Shown: positions 44,009 to 52,637 of the stretch, in pieces | Layout: each line of letters opens with the position of its first letter | Position numbering within the stretch: the stretch's first letter is position 1 | NCBI GenBank assembly: GCA_034438015.1 | Contig: DAOTTD010000383.1 | Span: forward strand, 41,518-105,517 | DNA from: JACDAE01 sp034438015 | GTDB taxonomy: Bacteria; Chloroflexota; Ktedonobacteria; Ktedonobacterales; Ktedonobacteraceae | Direction of reading: 5' to 3' | DNA: 64,000 bases | Position numbers and translations under genes: made by a program | Notes under the pieces: model-generated | The model's database searches: none | Told to the model about the DNA's origin: nothing | The model's input: only the letters and a program-made list of their open reading frames with translations

Positions 44009-45460
44009 CTACCGGTCGGCTAGCATGGCTACGACGCTGTTAAATTCCTCCTGCGCCCTTTTCACATTACCGGCGAAGATGAGTCCCATGGGATTTTTTG
44101 CCATGCGACAGATGATCCTCGTCCCATCTTGCTTCAGAATATCATCTATCTTATAGATATATTCTCTCACGGTGCGCGGGTCAACGTTTGCCGGGAGGTA
44201 AGATTTATCAATGGTAAAGATGCTGTCGCGAATCACCGTTCGCATGTTATTCACAGTTGGCTCTTTTCTATCGACGCCGATAATGGTCATGATCGCGTCA
44301 GTGTAGTTTGTCCAGCGTGGATTGCACTCGGCGAGGTAGTGGACGGGCCTCTGCTTCCTTCTCTTCTGCAGTTCTTTCTCGTGCGGGCCGGCAATGATGA
44401 TGTCTATATTCGCAATACCACGTATAGTTGCAAAATCAATGCTACATTTCCTTGCTGCCTGCCGTAAAAGTGTTTCGAAGAAGATAGTCGTCCGGTCCTC
44501 GTACTGCTGCTGAATCTGGCGCAGGTAGGAGGTCCTGGGAATGTATGAACTTGTACCGACGCATGCTTTACTATCCTGCCCCTGCAACTGACCATTCCAG
44601 CGCAGCGATTCGACTCGCCCATCGAGTATGACAACCGACATTCCGGGCGAGTCCGCGATGTCGATGTAGCGGCTGATGACGACACGCTGCTCCTTTTGCA
44701 CGTTCATCGTCGCCAGCAGGCTTTTCTGTGAAGCAACGATCGCGTCGCGCCAGTTGGTATAGGACTGGGTATCGTCGGCATCCCCATCCGGCAGCACAAT
44801 GATCGCGCCTCCCCGCTCGTACACCAGGCAGCTTCCATAGTTTCCATCGGATTCAGCCGTCCTGAACACGATGCCTGGTGGATATTTCTGGGCCATGCCA
44901 GCTTTTTTATAGATATCCTCTATGTCAGCGAGAAAGGCGACGGCATCGGTAATGATATCATAAATGTTTGAAATTTTATAGTCCGGCGTGCCCACGCCAT
45001 CAAGTTCTAGCTCATCTGCAAAACGATAAAAATCGGCTTTATTCTTCAACAGGTGGACCATACTACCGGGCATACCCCACGAAGTTCCGTCCACGGCCCC
45101 GCGTATGCGCTGCTCCGCCTCGGGTACATTGATATATGGCACCACCAGCACATGCTCGACCGACAGGGCCTCCTGCTCCGCCTTCAGGTCTTCGAACGTG
45201 ATGGCCTTCAAGTCTTTCCCGAAGAGCTGGCTGAGGTAGGCGACCTGCGCATCGATGTCCGGCGTGGGAGTATCGACTAAGACGCGTATGCGCCGGGCGT
45301 CGAGTGGGACATGACCACAGCGCTCCCCGTAGTGCGCCTCTAGCTTATCGATCATGGCCTTGTTAGAACCCCTCAGCACGCCACTTCCGATGTTATGAAA
45401 GCCTGCACCTAGCTCTCTCGGTGTGCTCGTTAGAAACAATGATTCATTCAGCATATCCAT
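44009..45460 (-). CDS. ATP-grasp family protein
   Basis: A 483-residue protein with the late ATP-grasp features: GIVFRTAESDGNYGSCLVYE as the ATP-loop strands, a basic/hydrophobic VVISRYIDIADSPGMSVVIL, and AECNPRWTNYTDA with Glu378 and Asn380 as Mg-ATP ligands. The N-terminal third (RVLVDTPTPDIDAQVAYLSQLF) is a pre-ATP-grasp fold. Such enzymes activate carboxylates as acyl phosphates and join them to amines, often in peptide natural products. ATG 45460 is the probable start; the frame extends in TTG codons upstream. It is convergent with the PrnB-like gene, which suggests the pair moved together. Confidence 0.8.
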   Translation of the reverse strand: MDMLNESLFLTSTPRELGAGFHNIGSGVLRGSNKAMIDKLEAHYGERCGHVPLDARRIRVLVDTPTPDIDAQVAYLSQLFGKDLKAITFEDLKAEQEALSVEHVLVVPYINVPEAEQRIRGAVDGTSWGMPGSMVHLLKNKADFYRFADELELDGVGTPDYKISNIYDIITDAVAFLADIEDIYKKAGMAQKYPPGIVFRTAESDGNYGSCLVYERGGAIIVLPDGDADDTQSYTNWRDAIVASQKSLLATMNVQKEQRVVISRYIDIADSPGMSVVILDGRVESLRWNGQLQGQDSKACVGTSSYIPRTSYLRQIQQQYEDRTTIFFETLLRQAARKCSIDFATIRGIANIDIIIAGPHEKELQKRRKQRPVHYLAECNPRWTNYTDAIMTIIGVDRKEPTVNNMRTVIRDSIFTIDKSYLPANVDPRTVREYIYKIDDILKQDGTRIICRMAKNPMGLIFAGNVKRAQEEFNSVVAMLADR

Positions 45461-45597
45461 AAAAGCTACGACCTTTCCTCCCTGCCTTCCTCTTTTTCGC
45501 TGGGGCAATTTAGTAATCCAATTATAGCAGCAAGGCCGTCACTAGAATAGACTTCGGGGCTCATAACAGGTAAAAGTAATAGCAGAAGGGGATTGCT

Positions 45598-45765
45598 ACT
45601 GGTGGAGATCTACGCGAGGTGATTGCCGAGAGCATAAAGGCATTCTGGGCCCACGTTGAAGAGGCGCCGGAACTGCAGGTGATGCAGTATGAACTCACGC
45701 TCTACACGTTGCGCAACTCGGAGTCTGCGTGGCTGGCCCGGCAGCACTACTTCCCGGCAACATTG
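45598..45765 (+). pseudogene. Remnant of a TetR-family regulator (C-terminal domain)
   Basis: About 55 codons read GGDLREVIAESIKAFWAHVE and then APELQVMQYELTLYTLRN with SAWLARQHYF, the pattern of the ligand domain of a TetR subgroup (PELQLALYELTLxALR). The N-terminal helix-turn-helix is missing to the left. To the right the frame runs into the antisense strand of the NB-ARC regulator, with loss of similarity near the 3' end of that gene (45747). A GTG at 45619 could start a frame but lacks a good ribosome site. Confidence 0.65.
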
Positions 45766-48359
45766 GCAGGCTCACCGCTTAGCGTCAGGCAGAACGCGAT
45801 GGCCTGCTCTTCGGGCAGTTCTCGGCCCTCGCGCCAGGCATTTTCCCAGTCCACTTCGTCGATGCGGGCGCGGACCTGCTGCATGATCTCTTGCGCGATG
45901 GGGAGTTTCTCTATCCATGAGCCTGAACCCATAGTAGCCTTCAATTGATTATTGATACCCCACACCTTTGCGGCCCGTATGCTGGCCGTACGCGGGTCAG
46001 GCTCCCCCTGCATGCCCACCGCGAAACACAACAGGCACGTCCCCGTCGCGATAAAATGCCGATACCCCAGTTCGTGGCTGATCTCGATGCTCTTCACCAG
46101 ATTGACGATCGCTTTGGCATAATTTCCCTCGATGATCGCCATGCCGCCCTCGTCCTTCAGCACATCGGCGACCGCGCTCCTGTCGCCGAGCTGCTCGAAT
46201 AGCTCTCTACTCTGGGCGTAGAAGGCGCGCATCTGCTCAAATTCAAAGGCAAACCCTGCCACTGCACCCATGTAGAAAAGCAACTGGGCGCGCAACCAGG
46301 CATCTTCAGTGGGCGAGAGCAACTGCATGGCCTGTTCATACACGCGTTTTGACAGCGTGTGCTCGCCCAGGGCATGGGCTGACCAGCCCCGATAGAACAG
46401 CGCCAACGCCAACCCTTTAGGATTATCGAGTTGCCTCCACAGGGTGATGCTAGCCTCGGCCAGCTCTACCGCCTTGTGCTGCTCGTTTTGCAGGCACACC
46501 AGGCGCGCTGCCTCGCTCAATACTCTGGCCCGTGCGGTAAGCGTTCTCTCGTTCGTCCCCGTCTCAAGCTCTAGGGCTGCATCGACCCAACCACGCCCCT
46601 CGAAAAGATAGCCCTGCCATTCCCAGTATGCACGCAGGGCCGCAACCAGGCGCAGGGCGACTTCGGCAGCAGGCAGTTCAGCAGACGTAGCTCCTGACCG
46701 CCAGCGTTCGCTACTGGCTCCGGTTCCATTAATGGCGGGAATTGCGCTGTCCACGAGTCCTGCCGCGTTACTAATCATGGCGCCTGCCCCGGCCTGTTGC
46801 AACGACCAGCGCAAGGCCGCGCGGATATTATCCTGCTCTGCCAGTAACCGGGTCTGCCACGTAAGCTGTTGCGCGCCCCTCAGGCCTACCTCGGCGCGCT
46901 CTGCCAGGTTGAGATAATAGCAGGTGTGCCAGTCCCGCCAGCGCTCGATCTCCTCACGCGCGCGTAGTCGTTCCAGGGCGTACTCGCGCAGCGTCTCCAA
47001 CAGGGTAAAACGCATCTGACCCCCCGTCGCTGGCTGCCGCACCAGTAGACTATTGTCCACCATATGCTCGAGCCGGTCCAGGACGGATATCGAGATGGAT
47101 GGATGTTCCTGCTCCATGGTTGTTCCCGCCTGCATCATCGCCTCCGCCGCCGAGAGCGACCAGCCACCGCCGAATATTCCCAGGCGCGCAAACCATGCCT
47201 GCTCTTCAAGGGAGAGCAGGTCGTAACTCCATGTGATGGTGTTGCGCAGCGTCTGCTGTCTACTCGGTATGTTCCTGGCACCGCCGGTCAGCAAGGGAAG
47301 GCGCGCCGCCGAGAGCTGGGTGAGGAGTTGCTCCGGCAAAAGCACCTTAATGCGGGCTGCCGCCAGTTCCAGCGCCAGTGGCAGGCCATCGACCCTGGCA
47401 CAGATTTGAGCAATAGTAACCGCGTTTTCGGAGGTCAGGGCAAAATCTGGTATCGCCGCCCGCGCGCGGTCGACAAAGAGTTGGAGTGCGCTGTAGTGGG
47501 CGAGCTGCTCCAATGGCACGGATCTGACGTCTGGAACGTCCAGGGGCGGCACGGCGAATTCACGCTCACCATAGACGTGCAGCACAGACCGGCTCGTGAC
47601 CAGCAGTTTCACACCCGGCACCGTCGCCAGCAGTTCCCCTACAACTTCGGCGGCATCCGGTAGGTGCTCGAAGTTATCGAGAAGGAGCAGTAGTTGTTTA
47701 TCTTGTAGATACGTGCTCAGGCTCTGAAGGGCGGGCAGAGCGGGAGGAGGCTTGATATTCAAAGCCTGCATGATACTCTGCGGCACCAGCGCTGCATCGC
47801 GTACCGCAGCCAGGGATACGAACCATACTCCCTGAGCAAAAGCGCTGACTAGCTCACACGCGACCTCCAACGCCAGTCGCGTCTTGCCACTGCCACCCGG
47901 CCCAATCAGCGTCAACAGGCGCACCTCGTCACGTGTCAGTATGTGGCGCAGTTGCTCTACAGCCTCTTCGCGCCCGATCAAGCACGTGAGGGACAAGGGT
48001 AAATTATGTTGACGGGTCACACCTGTCGAAGCGTCGGGGAGCTCACCGCGCTCCGCCAACTGGTCTAGCGGCGACGTCTGCCAGTCCTGCGCGCTCAAGT
48101 TACGCGGCTCCACCCGCGCCAGTTCGAGCAGTTGCAGCGCTTCTTCGCGTGAGGTGATCGCCTGCCACTCCGCCAACTTCTTAATGATATGTCGCACCTC
48201 CTGAACGGTCAGATGCGCATCCTCATTGTTCCCCAGCTTGCGACTCAGCACCTTTGGATGCAGGCCGATCGCACTCGCCAGATCTTTCTGAAAATAGCCA
48301 ACGGAGCGCAGTCGTTCGCGCACCATGGCAGCAAATGTGCCTGTGCCTGTACTTTTCAC
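45747..48359 (-). CDS. HTH-NB-ARC-TPR transcriptional regulator (STAND ATPase)
   Basis: 870 residues. An N-terminal Xre-like helix-turn-helix occupies about residues 12-45 (FQKDLASAIGLHPKVLSRKL). The NTPase domain has the P-loop IGPGGSGKTRLAL with Lys159, Walker B QLLLLLDNFEHL, LLVTSRSVL and GLPLALELAAARIK, as in AfsR/MalT-like proteins. The C-terminal half, from about residue 500, is TPR-like. GTG start after ATAGAGGTA. Its border position next to the NRPS/PrnB/ATP-grasp genes makes it a candidate pathway regulator. Its final codons overlap the TetR remnant on the other strand. Confidence 0.9.
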   Translation of the reverse strand: MKSTGTGTFAAMVRERLRSVGYFQKDLASAIGLHPKVLSRKLGNNEDAHLTVQEVRHIIKKLAEWQAITSREEALQLLELARVEPRNLSAQDWQTSPLDQLAERGELPDASTGVTRQHNLPLSLTCLIGREEAVEQLRHILTRDEVRLLTLIGPGGSGKTRLALEVACELVSAFAQGVWFVSLAAVRDAALVPQSIMQALNIKPPPALPALQSLSTYLQDKQLLLLLDNFEHLPDAAEVVGELLATVPGVKLLVTSRSVLHVYGEREFAVPPLDVPDVRSVPLEQLAHYSALQLFVDRARAAIPDFALTSENAVTIAQICARVDGLPLALELAAARIKVLLPEQLLTQLSAARLPLLTGGARNIPSRQQTLRNTITWSYDLLSLEEQAWFARLGIFGGGWSLSAAEAMMQAGTTMEQEHPSISISVLDRLEHMVDNSLLVRQPATGGQMRFTLLETLREYALERLRAREEIERWRDWHTCYYLNLAERAEVGLRGAQQLTWQTRLLAEQDNIRAALRWSLQQAGAGAMISNAAGLVDSAIPAINGTGASSERWRSGATSAELPAAEVALRLVAALRAYWEWQGYLFEGRGWVDAALELETGTNERTLTARARVLSEAARLVCLQNEQHKAVELAEASITLWRQLDNPKGLALALFYRGWSAHALGEHTLSKRVYEQAMQLLSPTEDAWLRAQLLFYMGAVAGFAFEFEQMRAFYAQSRELFEQLGDRSAVADVLKDEGGMAIIEGNYAKAIVNLVKSIEISHELGYRHFIATGTCLLCFAVGMQGEPDPRTASIRAAKVWGINNQLKATMGSGSWIEKLPIAQEIMQQVRARIDEVDWENAWREGRELPEEQAIAFCLTLSGEPANVAGK

Positions 48360-48595
48360 GGTATACCTCTATCAGGCAATATTATGTCTCTCTATTCCCT
48401 TAGAGTAGACTTTTCAGTGGATTTCAAGTTACCAAAATCCAGAGAAATGGAGCCGCTGTAAGTATACTCAAAATGATACCCATGAATCAATAGAAATTAA
48501 GTGGTATAGGCAGATCCCCCCTATGCACTACTGTGCCACTACTCATCTACACACGTTCAAGAGCATAGTATTCCTATGTAGAAAGGGAACAGCGA

Positions 48596-48961
48596 ATGTG
48601 TCTTCTTCACATTCACGCACAGAGCCGGGGCCGGATTTTTGAGGTGCTGCCGGAGGAGGTAGAGAACACCGAGCTTGTGGCCGAGGAGGCTGCCAGCCAG
48701 GTTATCCTCGACCTTTTTGATGAGGCAATCATAGACGACGTGACAATCCAATTTTCTCCCGCTTCAATGCTGGGCCAGCGCAATTGCTCTATCCACATCC
48801 AGGTGCAGTGTTCTTACAGGTCCTTCAAACTCCTTCCATGCACAAAGGAGTATATGCAGCTTGCCATCAGCAAAAGTATGGGCTCCATGCTGAAAGAACT
48901 CTTCGGCGCCATCGTCATCAATGCCGTCATTGTGCAGCCATCTTTTATGGAAGTACGGTAA
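48596..48961 (+). CDS. Hypothetical protein, 121 residues
   Basis: I do not recognise a family. The protein starts MCLLHIHAQSRGRIFEVLPE and is an alpha/beta mix with an acidic first half (EEVENTELVAEEAASQVILD) and a hydrophobic end (LFGAIVINAVIVQPSF). AAAGGGAACAG precedes the ATG at good spacing, which supports translation. There are no transmembrane helices or metal motifs. The neighbours are HU downstream and the NB-ARC regulator, divergent. Confidence 0.65.
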   Translation: MCLLHIHAQSRGRIFEVLPEEVENTELVAEEAASQVILDLFDEAIIDDVTIQFSPASMLGQRNCSIHIQVQCSYRSFKLLPCTKEYMQLAISKSMGSMLKELFGAIVINAVIVQPSFMEVR

Positions 48962-49178
48962 CGAGAGGCGCACTCACACAGGATGCGTGTACAGTGATGC
49001 TATTTGGTGGGTCTCTGTATAGTGAAAGTGGATGGTATGATCATCCCAATGCGCACAGCAGGTGAATAGTCGCTCAAAACAAGTAGGGCGATGATGTACA
49101 AAGAGGTAATGCGCATTGTCGTCATATGTGGAGGCTATATTTTCCTTCGCATTCTGTTGATGAGGAGAGAGTAAACGC

Positions 49179-49529
49179 ATGAAAACAAGTGCGCCAGTAA
49201 AGAGACAAGTCGTCGTCGGGAAAGATGAGCTGATCCATCAGATCGCCGCAAGGTCCGGCCTGAACCTGAAGGAGACCAGTAAGGTGATCGATGCATTTAC
49301 CGAGGTGGTTCGTGAGGGCATCGCCCAGGGGCATGAAGTTCGCTTGATGGGCTTTGGCACCTGGAACCTGCGTGAAGTGGCCCCCAGGCGCGTGAAGTCT
49401 ATTCGCGGCGGCGACCAGATTACGATTCCGGCCAGGAAGCGTGTCGGTTTCTCCGTGGGGGCCGTCCTTTCGCAGGCCGCACAGGGAGGCGGCACATCCA
49501 GGGACACAAAGACCGGTCGACACGAGTAA
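49179..49529 (+). CDS. HU family DNA-binding protein
   Basis: A nucleoid-associated protein binding and bending DNA as a dimer. After a basic 13-residue extension (MKTSAPVKRQVVV), residues 14-105 follow the HU/IHF fold: GKDELIHQIAARSGLNLKE, VVREGIAQGHEVRLMGFGTW, then the beta-arm with RRVKSIRGGDQITIPARKRV; the usual NPxTG-type tip is changed to SIRGGDQ. The C-terminal GGGTSRDTKTGRHE tail is extra. GGAGAGAG precedes the ATG. It may be a secondary rather than the main HU of the cell. Confidence 0.93.
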   Translation: MKTSAPVKRQVVVGKDELIHQIAARSGLNLKETSKVIDAFTEVVREGIAQGHEVRLMGFGTWNLREVAPRRVKSIRGGDQITIPARKRVGFSVGAVLSQAAQGGGTSRDTKTGRHE

Positions 49530-49573
49530 CATTTCCTCTTCGATGCATCCCTTTCTATCGTGAAGCATAAAGA

Positions 49574-49655
49574 TCAGACCGTCAATCCGCGTGTGCCGAG
49601 GAGCTGTACCGACTGACGACGGCGGCGGTTCCTCGCACAGGCTTGAGCGGTCTGA
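49574..49655. repeat. Long imperfect hairpin downstream of HU
   Basis: An 82-base structure. The outer stem is TCAGACCG/CGGTCTGA extended by TCAA/TTGA past a bulged G, then TGTG and CGAGGA pair with TCCTCG and CACA around a bulged C, then ACCG/CGGT. There is no T-run, so it is not a standard terminator. It may be a small RNA or a residual mobile palindrome. Confidence 0.45.
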
Positions 49656-49735
49656 CCGCGTGATAACTATGGGGCTGAACGTGTAGAGGTCTACAGACTC
49701 ATCATCGAGTTCCTGAACTCCAGGCTCATGAAACG

Positions 49736-50533
49736 CTAATGTTTCATATTCTGTAAGAACTGCTCCACCTGCTGGCGTTCACCAGGCTGGATCGGGCGGA
49801 AGGCCCCCTGATCGTTGATAAAGACGGTTCGTGAACCCTGGAAGTCCACGACCATGTCCGGCTTCCCATCGCCATTCACATCGACGAATTGCAATGTTAC
49901 GGGCACCAGATCGTTGCCCTTGCCGTACAGTTGCGGACCGACATAGACATGCGTGTGTGCCGCATCACCACCTGAGATCTCGATAATTTCGATATGACCG
50001 TTGAGATTAAGTGCGATAAAGTGACTCGGCACACCGCTCTGTTCGTTATGGCCTACCCATGCATCGGTCTGGAAGCTGCGAGGCCGTCCATAGCGTATGT
50101 CGTCAAGCGCGGTGTTGAACCAGCCCAGTGCCGCACTCAGTAGCGTCCATAGCACCAGCATGCCTAACATCCCGATGCCGAGATAGAGCAGCGGATGCGC
50201 GTGGCGGCGTGGGACGACGACCTTCCTGGTAATCGGACCCGTCCCCGGACGTTGAGGACTTCTCTGGGTGGTCACGACCGCCGTTCGCCTGCTAACAGGC
50301 TGCATACGAACTGGCGGGTACGTCTCCCGTTCCTCATCCGCAAGCATATCGCCTCGCTGCCAGGCGTCACCGGTGACGTCGGCAGTGCGAGGACGTGAAG
50401 CCCGCTGAACGGTAGGACTTGCAGCGGATGTTACAACAGAGCCTCTTCCTGAAGAACCGGTAGTGGTTCTGATCGGGCGATGTCGTAAGACGCTGCGTGT
50501 TGAAACATGATCAGATATTTCCCATTGTGGCAT
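49736..50533 (-). CDS. Single-pass membrane protein with FG-GAP-like domain (paralogue A)
   Basis: 265 residues. A long basic, Thr/Arg-rich cytoplasmic part (1-110) is followed by one helix (LLYLGIGMLGMLVLWTLLSA, about 112-131) and an extracytoplasmic beta-rich domain. The latter has HFIALNLNGHIEIIEISGGD and VDVNGDGKPDMVVDFQG, a calcium-loop FG-GAP/VCBS-type element (DxNGDxxxD). A second member of the same family is encoded at 57377-58051. GGAGAGGAG supports the start. The function is unknown; a surface sensor or binding protein is plausible. Confidence 0.8.
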   Translation of the reverse strand: MPQWEISDHVSTRSVLRHRPIRTTTGSSGRGSVVTSAASPTVQRASRPRTADVTGDAWQRGDMLADEERETYPPVRMQPVSRRTAVVTTQRSPQRPGTGPITRKVVVPRRHAHPLLYLGIGMLGMLVLWTLLSAALGWFNTALDDIRYGRPRSFQTDAWVGHNEQSGVPSHFIALNLNGHIEIIEISGGDAAHTHVYVGPQLYGKGNDLVPVTLQFVDVNGDGKPDMVVDFQGSRTVFINDQGAFRPIQPGERQQVEQFLQNMKH

Positions 50534-50862
50534 AGATACGATCTCCTCTCCTCGCGGGCCCAGGCAAAGAATTTGCTGAAATGAAGATTAGCGCCTATGG
50601 TCCGCTGTGACCTCTCATCAACTACTTTTCCACGTGTTTAGTTACGTTGGAGTAGGGTGGGTTCAAAGTATAAGTGCGCGGTAACTAAAGTTACATGCGT
50701 GCAGCGGGGATATTGTACATAAAGTTGGGGATTTAGGCAATATGAGACATAAGTCATAGCCCAAATGGGCTGACTTGAGCTGAATCCTGGGGCGATGCCT
50801 GGACTCTGTATGAAGGACAGGTAGATGTAACAACCATTGCATAGTTCATGCCTATGAACCGC
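50534..50862. other. Intergenic region with repeated TTTAGTTAC motifs
   Basis: No gene is seen. TTTAGTTAC at 50637-50645 is matched by its perfect complement GTAACTAAA at 50681-50689, directly followed by another AGTTAC (50689-50694), about 100-160 bases upstream of the paralogue A start. Dyad spacing and AT content fit regulator sites. Confidence 0.45.
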
Positions 50863-51810
50863 TCACCTTTCTCCAGAGGAAGCTTCTTGCTCAGGCCCTA
50901 ATGCTTTGAGCACTTCTGGAAGCCCATCTTTGAATGTGCTGTATTGCGGTTGCCAGCCTAGTTCATGCTTTGCCTTCTCGTTGCTGATGCGAAACGAGGT
51001 GACCAGCGACTCGACAAGTGGCCCACCGATGATTAACTTGAGGAGCCAGGGTGCCATTGAACCGACTCGCTTCTTTCCCATGGCATCAGTGAATGTATTG
51101 ACGAGGTCACAAAGCCTCAGCGGCTGATCATCCACGATGTTGTAGGTTTCCCCGTAGGCATCGCTCTCGACAGCCAAAGCGTAGGCAGCAGCCAGGTCAT
51201 CGATGTGAATGATACTCCAGTAATTCTGGCCTTTGCCAAAGATACGCAGTTGCCCCTTCTGAAACGTATCGTAGAAGGACTGCTTGAACAGCCCACCAGG
51301 CCCATAGACAAAGCCAGGAGAAAGGATAATGACATGAAGGTGTTGTTCTCGAAAGAGGAGAAGAAGCTCTTCCACCACCTTCGTATGTGCTTCACCTAAC
51401 GGAGAAGGATGCAGGAGAGTCTGCTCGGTAATCCACTCGTCCCTATGATCGCCATAGTTAAAAACGCCGCTCGTGTAGAGCAATTTCTTGTCGTGTGCCA
51501 GACAGGCTCGCGCGAGGGTCCGAGTCATGAGCACATCCCCCTGCTCAATCTGCTCGAATTTCTTGCGTGTGAAGCGGCCTTGTATGCCATACTGAGCCGT
51601 ATGGATTACCGCGTCGACGGTCGCCACGATGCCTTCATAGGAATCGGGCTTGAGCATGTCACCGACGGCAAGCGTCACTCCGAGGTGTTCAAGCGTCTGG
51701 CCTTTGTTCAGGTCCCGCACAAGCCCGACAACCTCATGATCTCTCTGACGAAGTGCCTTGACGACAGCCTTCCCGACAAAACCTGTTGCTCCTGTAACAA
51801 AGACTTTCAT
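50863..51810 (-). CDS. NAD(P)-binding epimerase/dehydratase-like SDR protein
   Basis: An extended/atypical short-chain dehydrogenase of 315 residues. MKVFVTGATGFVGKAVVKAL carries TGxxGxxG, and LLYTSGVFNYGD and VIILSPGFVYGPGG are typical strands of the family. At the usual YxxxK position the sequence is EAHTK, so the catalytic Tyr is absent while Lys remains. It may be redox-inactive or use another residue. The start at 51810 follows AAGGTACATCT. It is the second gene of a two-gene unit with a membrane protein (41 bases apart), divergent from an AraC regulator. Confidence 0.88.
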   Translation of the reverse strand: MKVFVTGATGFVGKAVVKALRQRDHEVVGLVRDLNKGQTLEHLGVTLAVGDMLKPDSYEGIVATVDAVIHTAQYGIQGRFTRKKFEQIEQGDVLMTRTLARACLAHDKKLLYTSGVFNYGDHRDEWITEQTLLHPSPLGEAHTKVVEELLLLFREQHLHVIILSPGFVYGPGGLFKQSFYDTFQKGQLRIFGKGQNYWSIIHIDDLAAAYALAVESDAYGETYNIVDDQPLRLCDLVNTFTDAMGKKRVGSMAPWLLKLIIGGPLVESLVTSFRISNEKAKHELGWQPQYSTFKDGLPEVLKALGPEQEASSGER

Positions 51811-51851
51811 AGATGTACCTTGATCCTTTGCTAACAAAAACGTTTTCGCCG

Positions 51852-52295
51852 CTACTTTACAGCGAGAAGAGCCAGCGCGACCATACCGAGGAGGAAGAGC
51901 GCATTGGCCGTCCACAAGATGGTGCGAACCCAGTTGCCACGGACGAGCGTCGTGATAGTCTCAGATGAGAATCCTTCGCGATCCAATCGTCCGTGCAAAG
52001 GGGCCTGCCATACGGCAGTGGAAACGAGCACCGCGAGATCAAGCGCAACGACCACGATGACCAACCACAGAGGGATGCCCGCTGGACGTATCCAAAAAAG
52101 CACAACCGCACTAGCGAAAGCGAGTACGGAGGGAAGGATGACAAAAAGGGGGAGGCCACGATTGTGAGCAGCATGATAGGAGGGAAATTCCTTGCGTCCG
52201 ACCAATGCAAAGAGAGGATATTCAAGTACTTGCATGCTCCAGATCATACCCGTCATATACAGCGTCAACGCCAGGGTCACGAGGAACGCCCACAT
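51852..52295 (-). CDS. Small four-helix membrane protein
   Basis: 147 residues with four hydrophobic helices at about 3-20, 45-68, 75-95 and 122-145. The first loop has QVLEYPLFALVGRKEFPSYH and HNRGLPL, with His residues near the membrane face, as in DUF1772-like proteins of unknown function. AAAGGA precedes the ATG. The protein lies upstream of the SDR gene in one transcript and divergent from the AraC regulator, which may control both. Confidence 0.75.
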   Translation of the reverse strand: MWAFLVTLALTLYMTGMIWSMQVLEYPLFALVGRKEFPSYHAAHNRGLPLFVILPSVLAFASAVVLFWIRPAGIPLWLVIVVVALDLAVLVSTAVWQAPLHGRLDREGFSSETITTLVRGNWVRTILWTANALFLLGMVALALLAVK

Positions 52296-52637
52296 AAGAT
52301 ACGAATCCTTTCTGTTTTTCTCTCGTTTTTGATGGGATTCCTATGATACCGCCAAGAGGTCCATAGGTTTGAACAGACAGAGCTTTTTTGATGTCTCGAC
52401 CAGGCACGTTATACCAGGTGAGTGGCCCTGGTTCTTGCATCGAGTATACTATAGCTGAGACACGCTGGAACGTCTATGCCTATTCGTCGCAGTATTCTAC
52501 CAATTCGTCCGAAAATATATCGACAAATGCGTCAGCTTGCAGCTAAGAGTGATCTAACAGTGGAGTCAAGTTCTTCGTTCACAGGGTAATTCGTCCATTG
52601 GAGCCTGGAACGTCTCATGACAGGTAGGAGAAACGAA

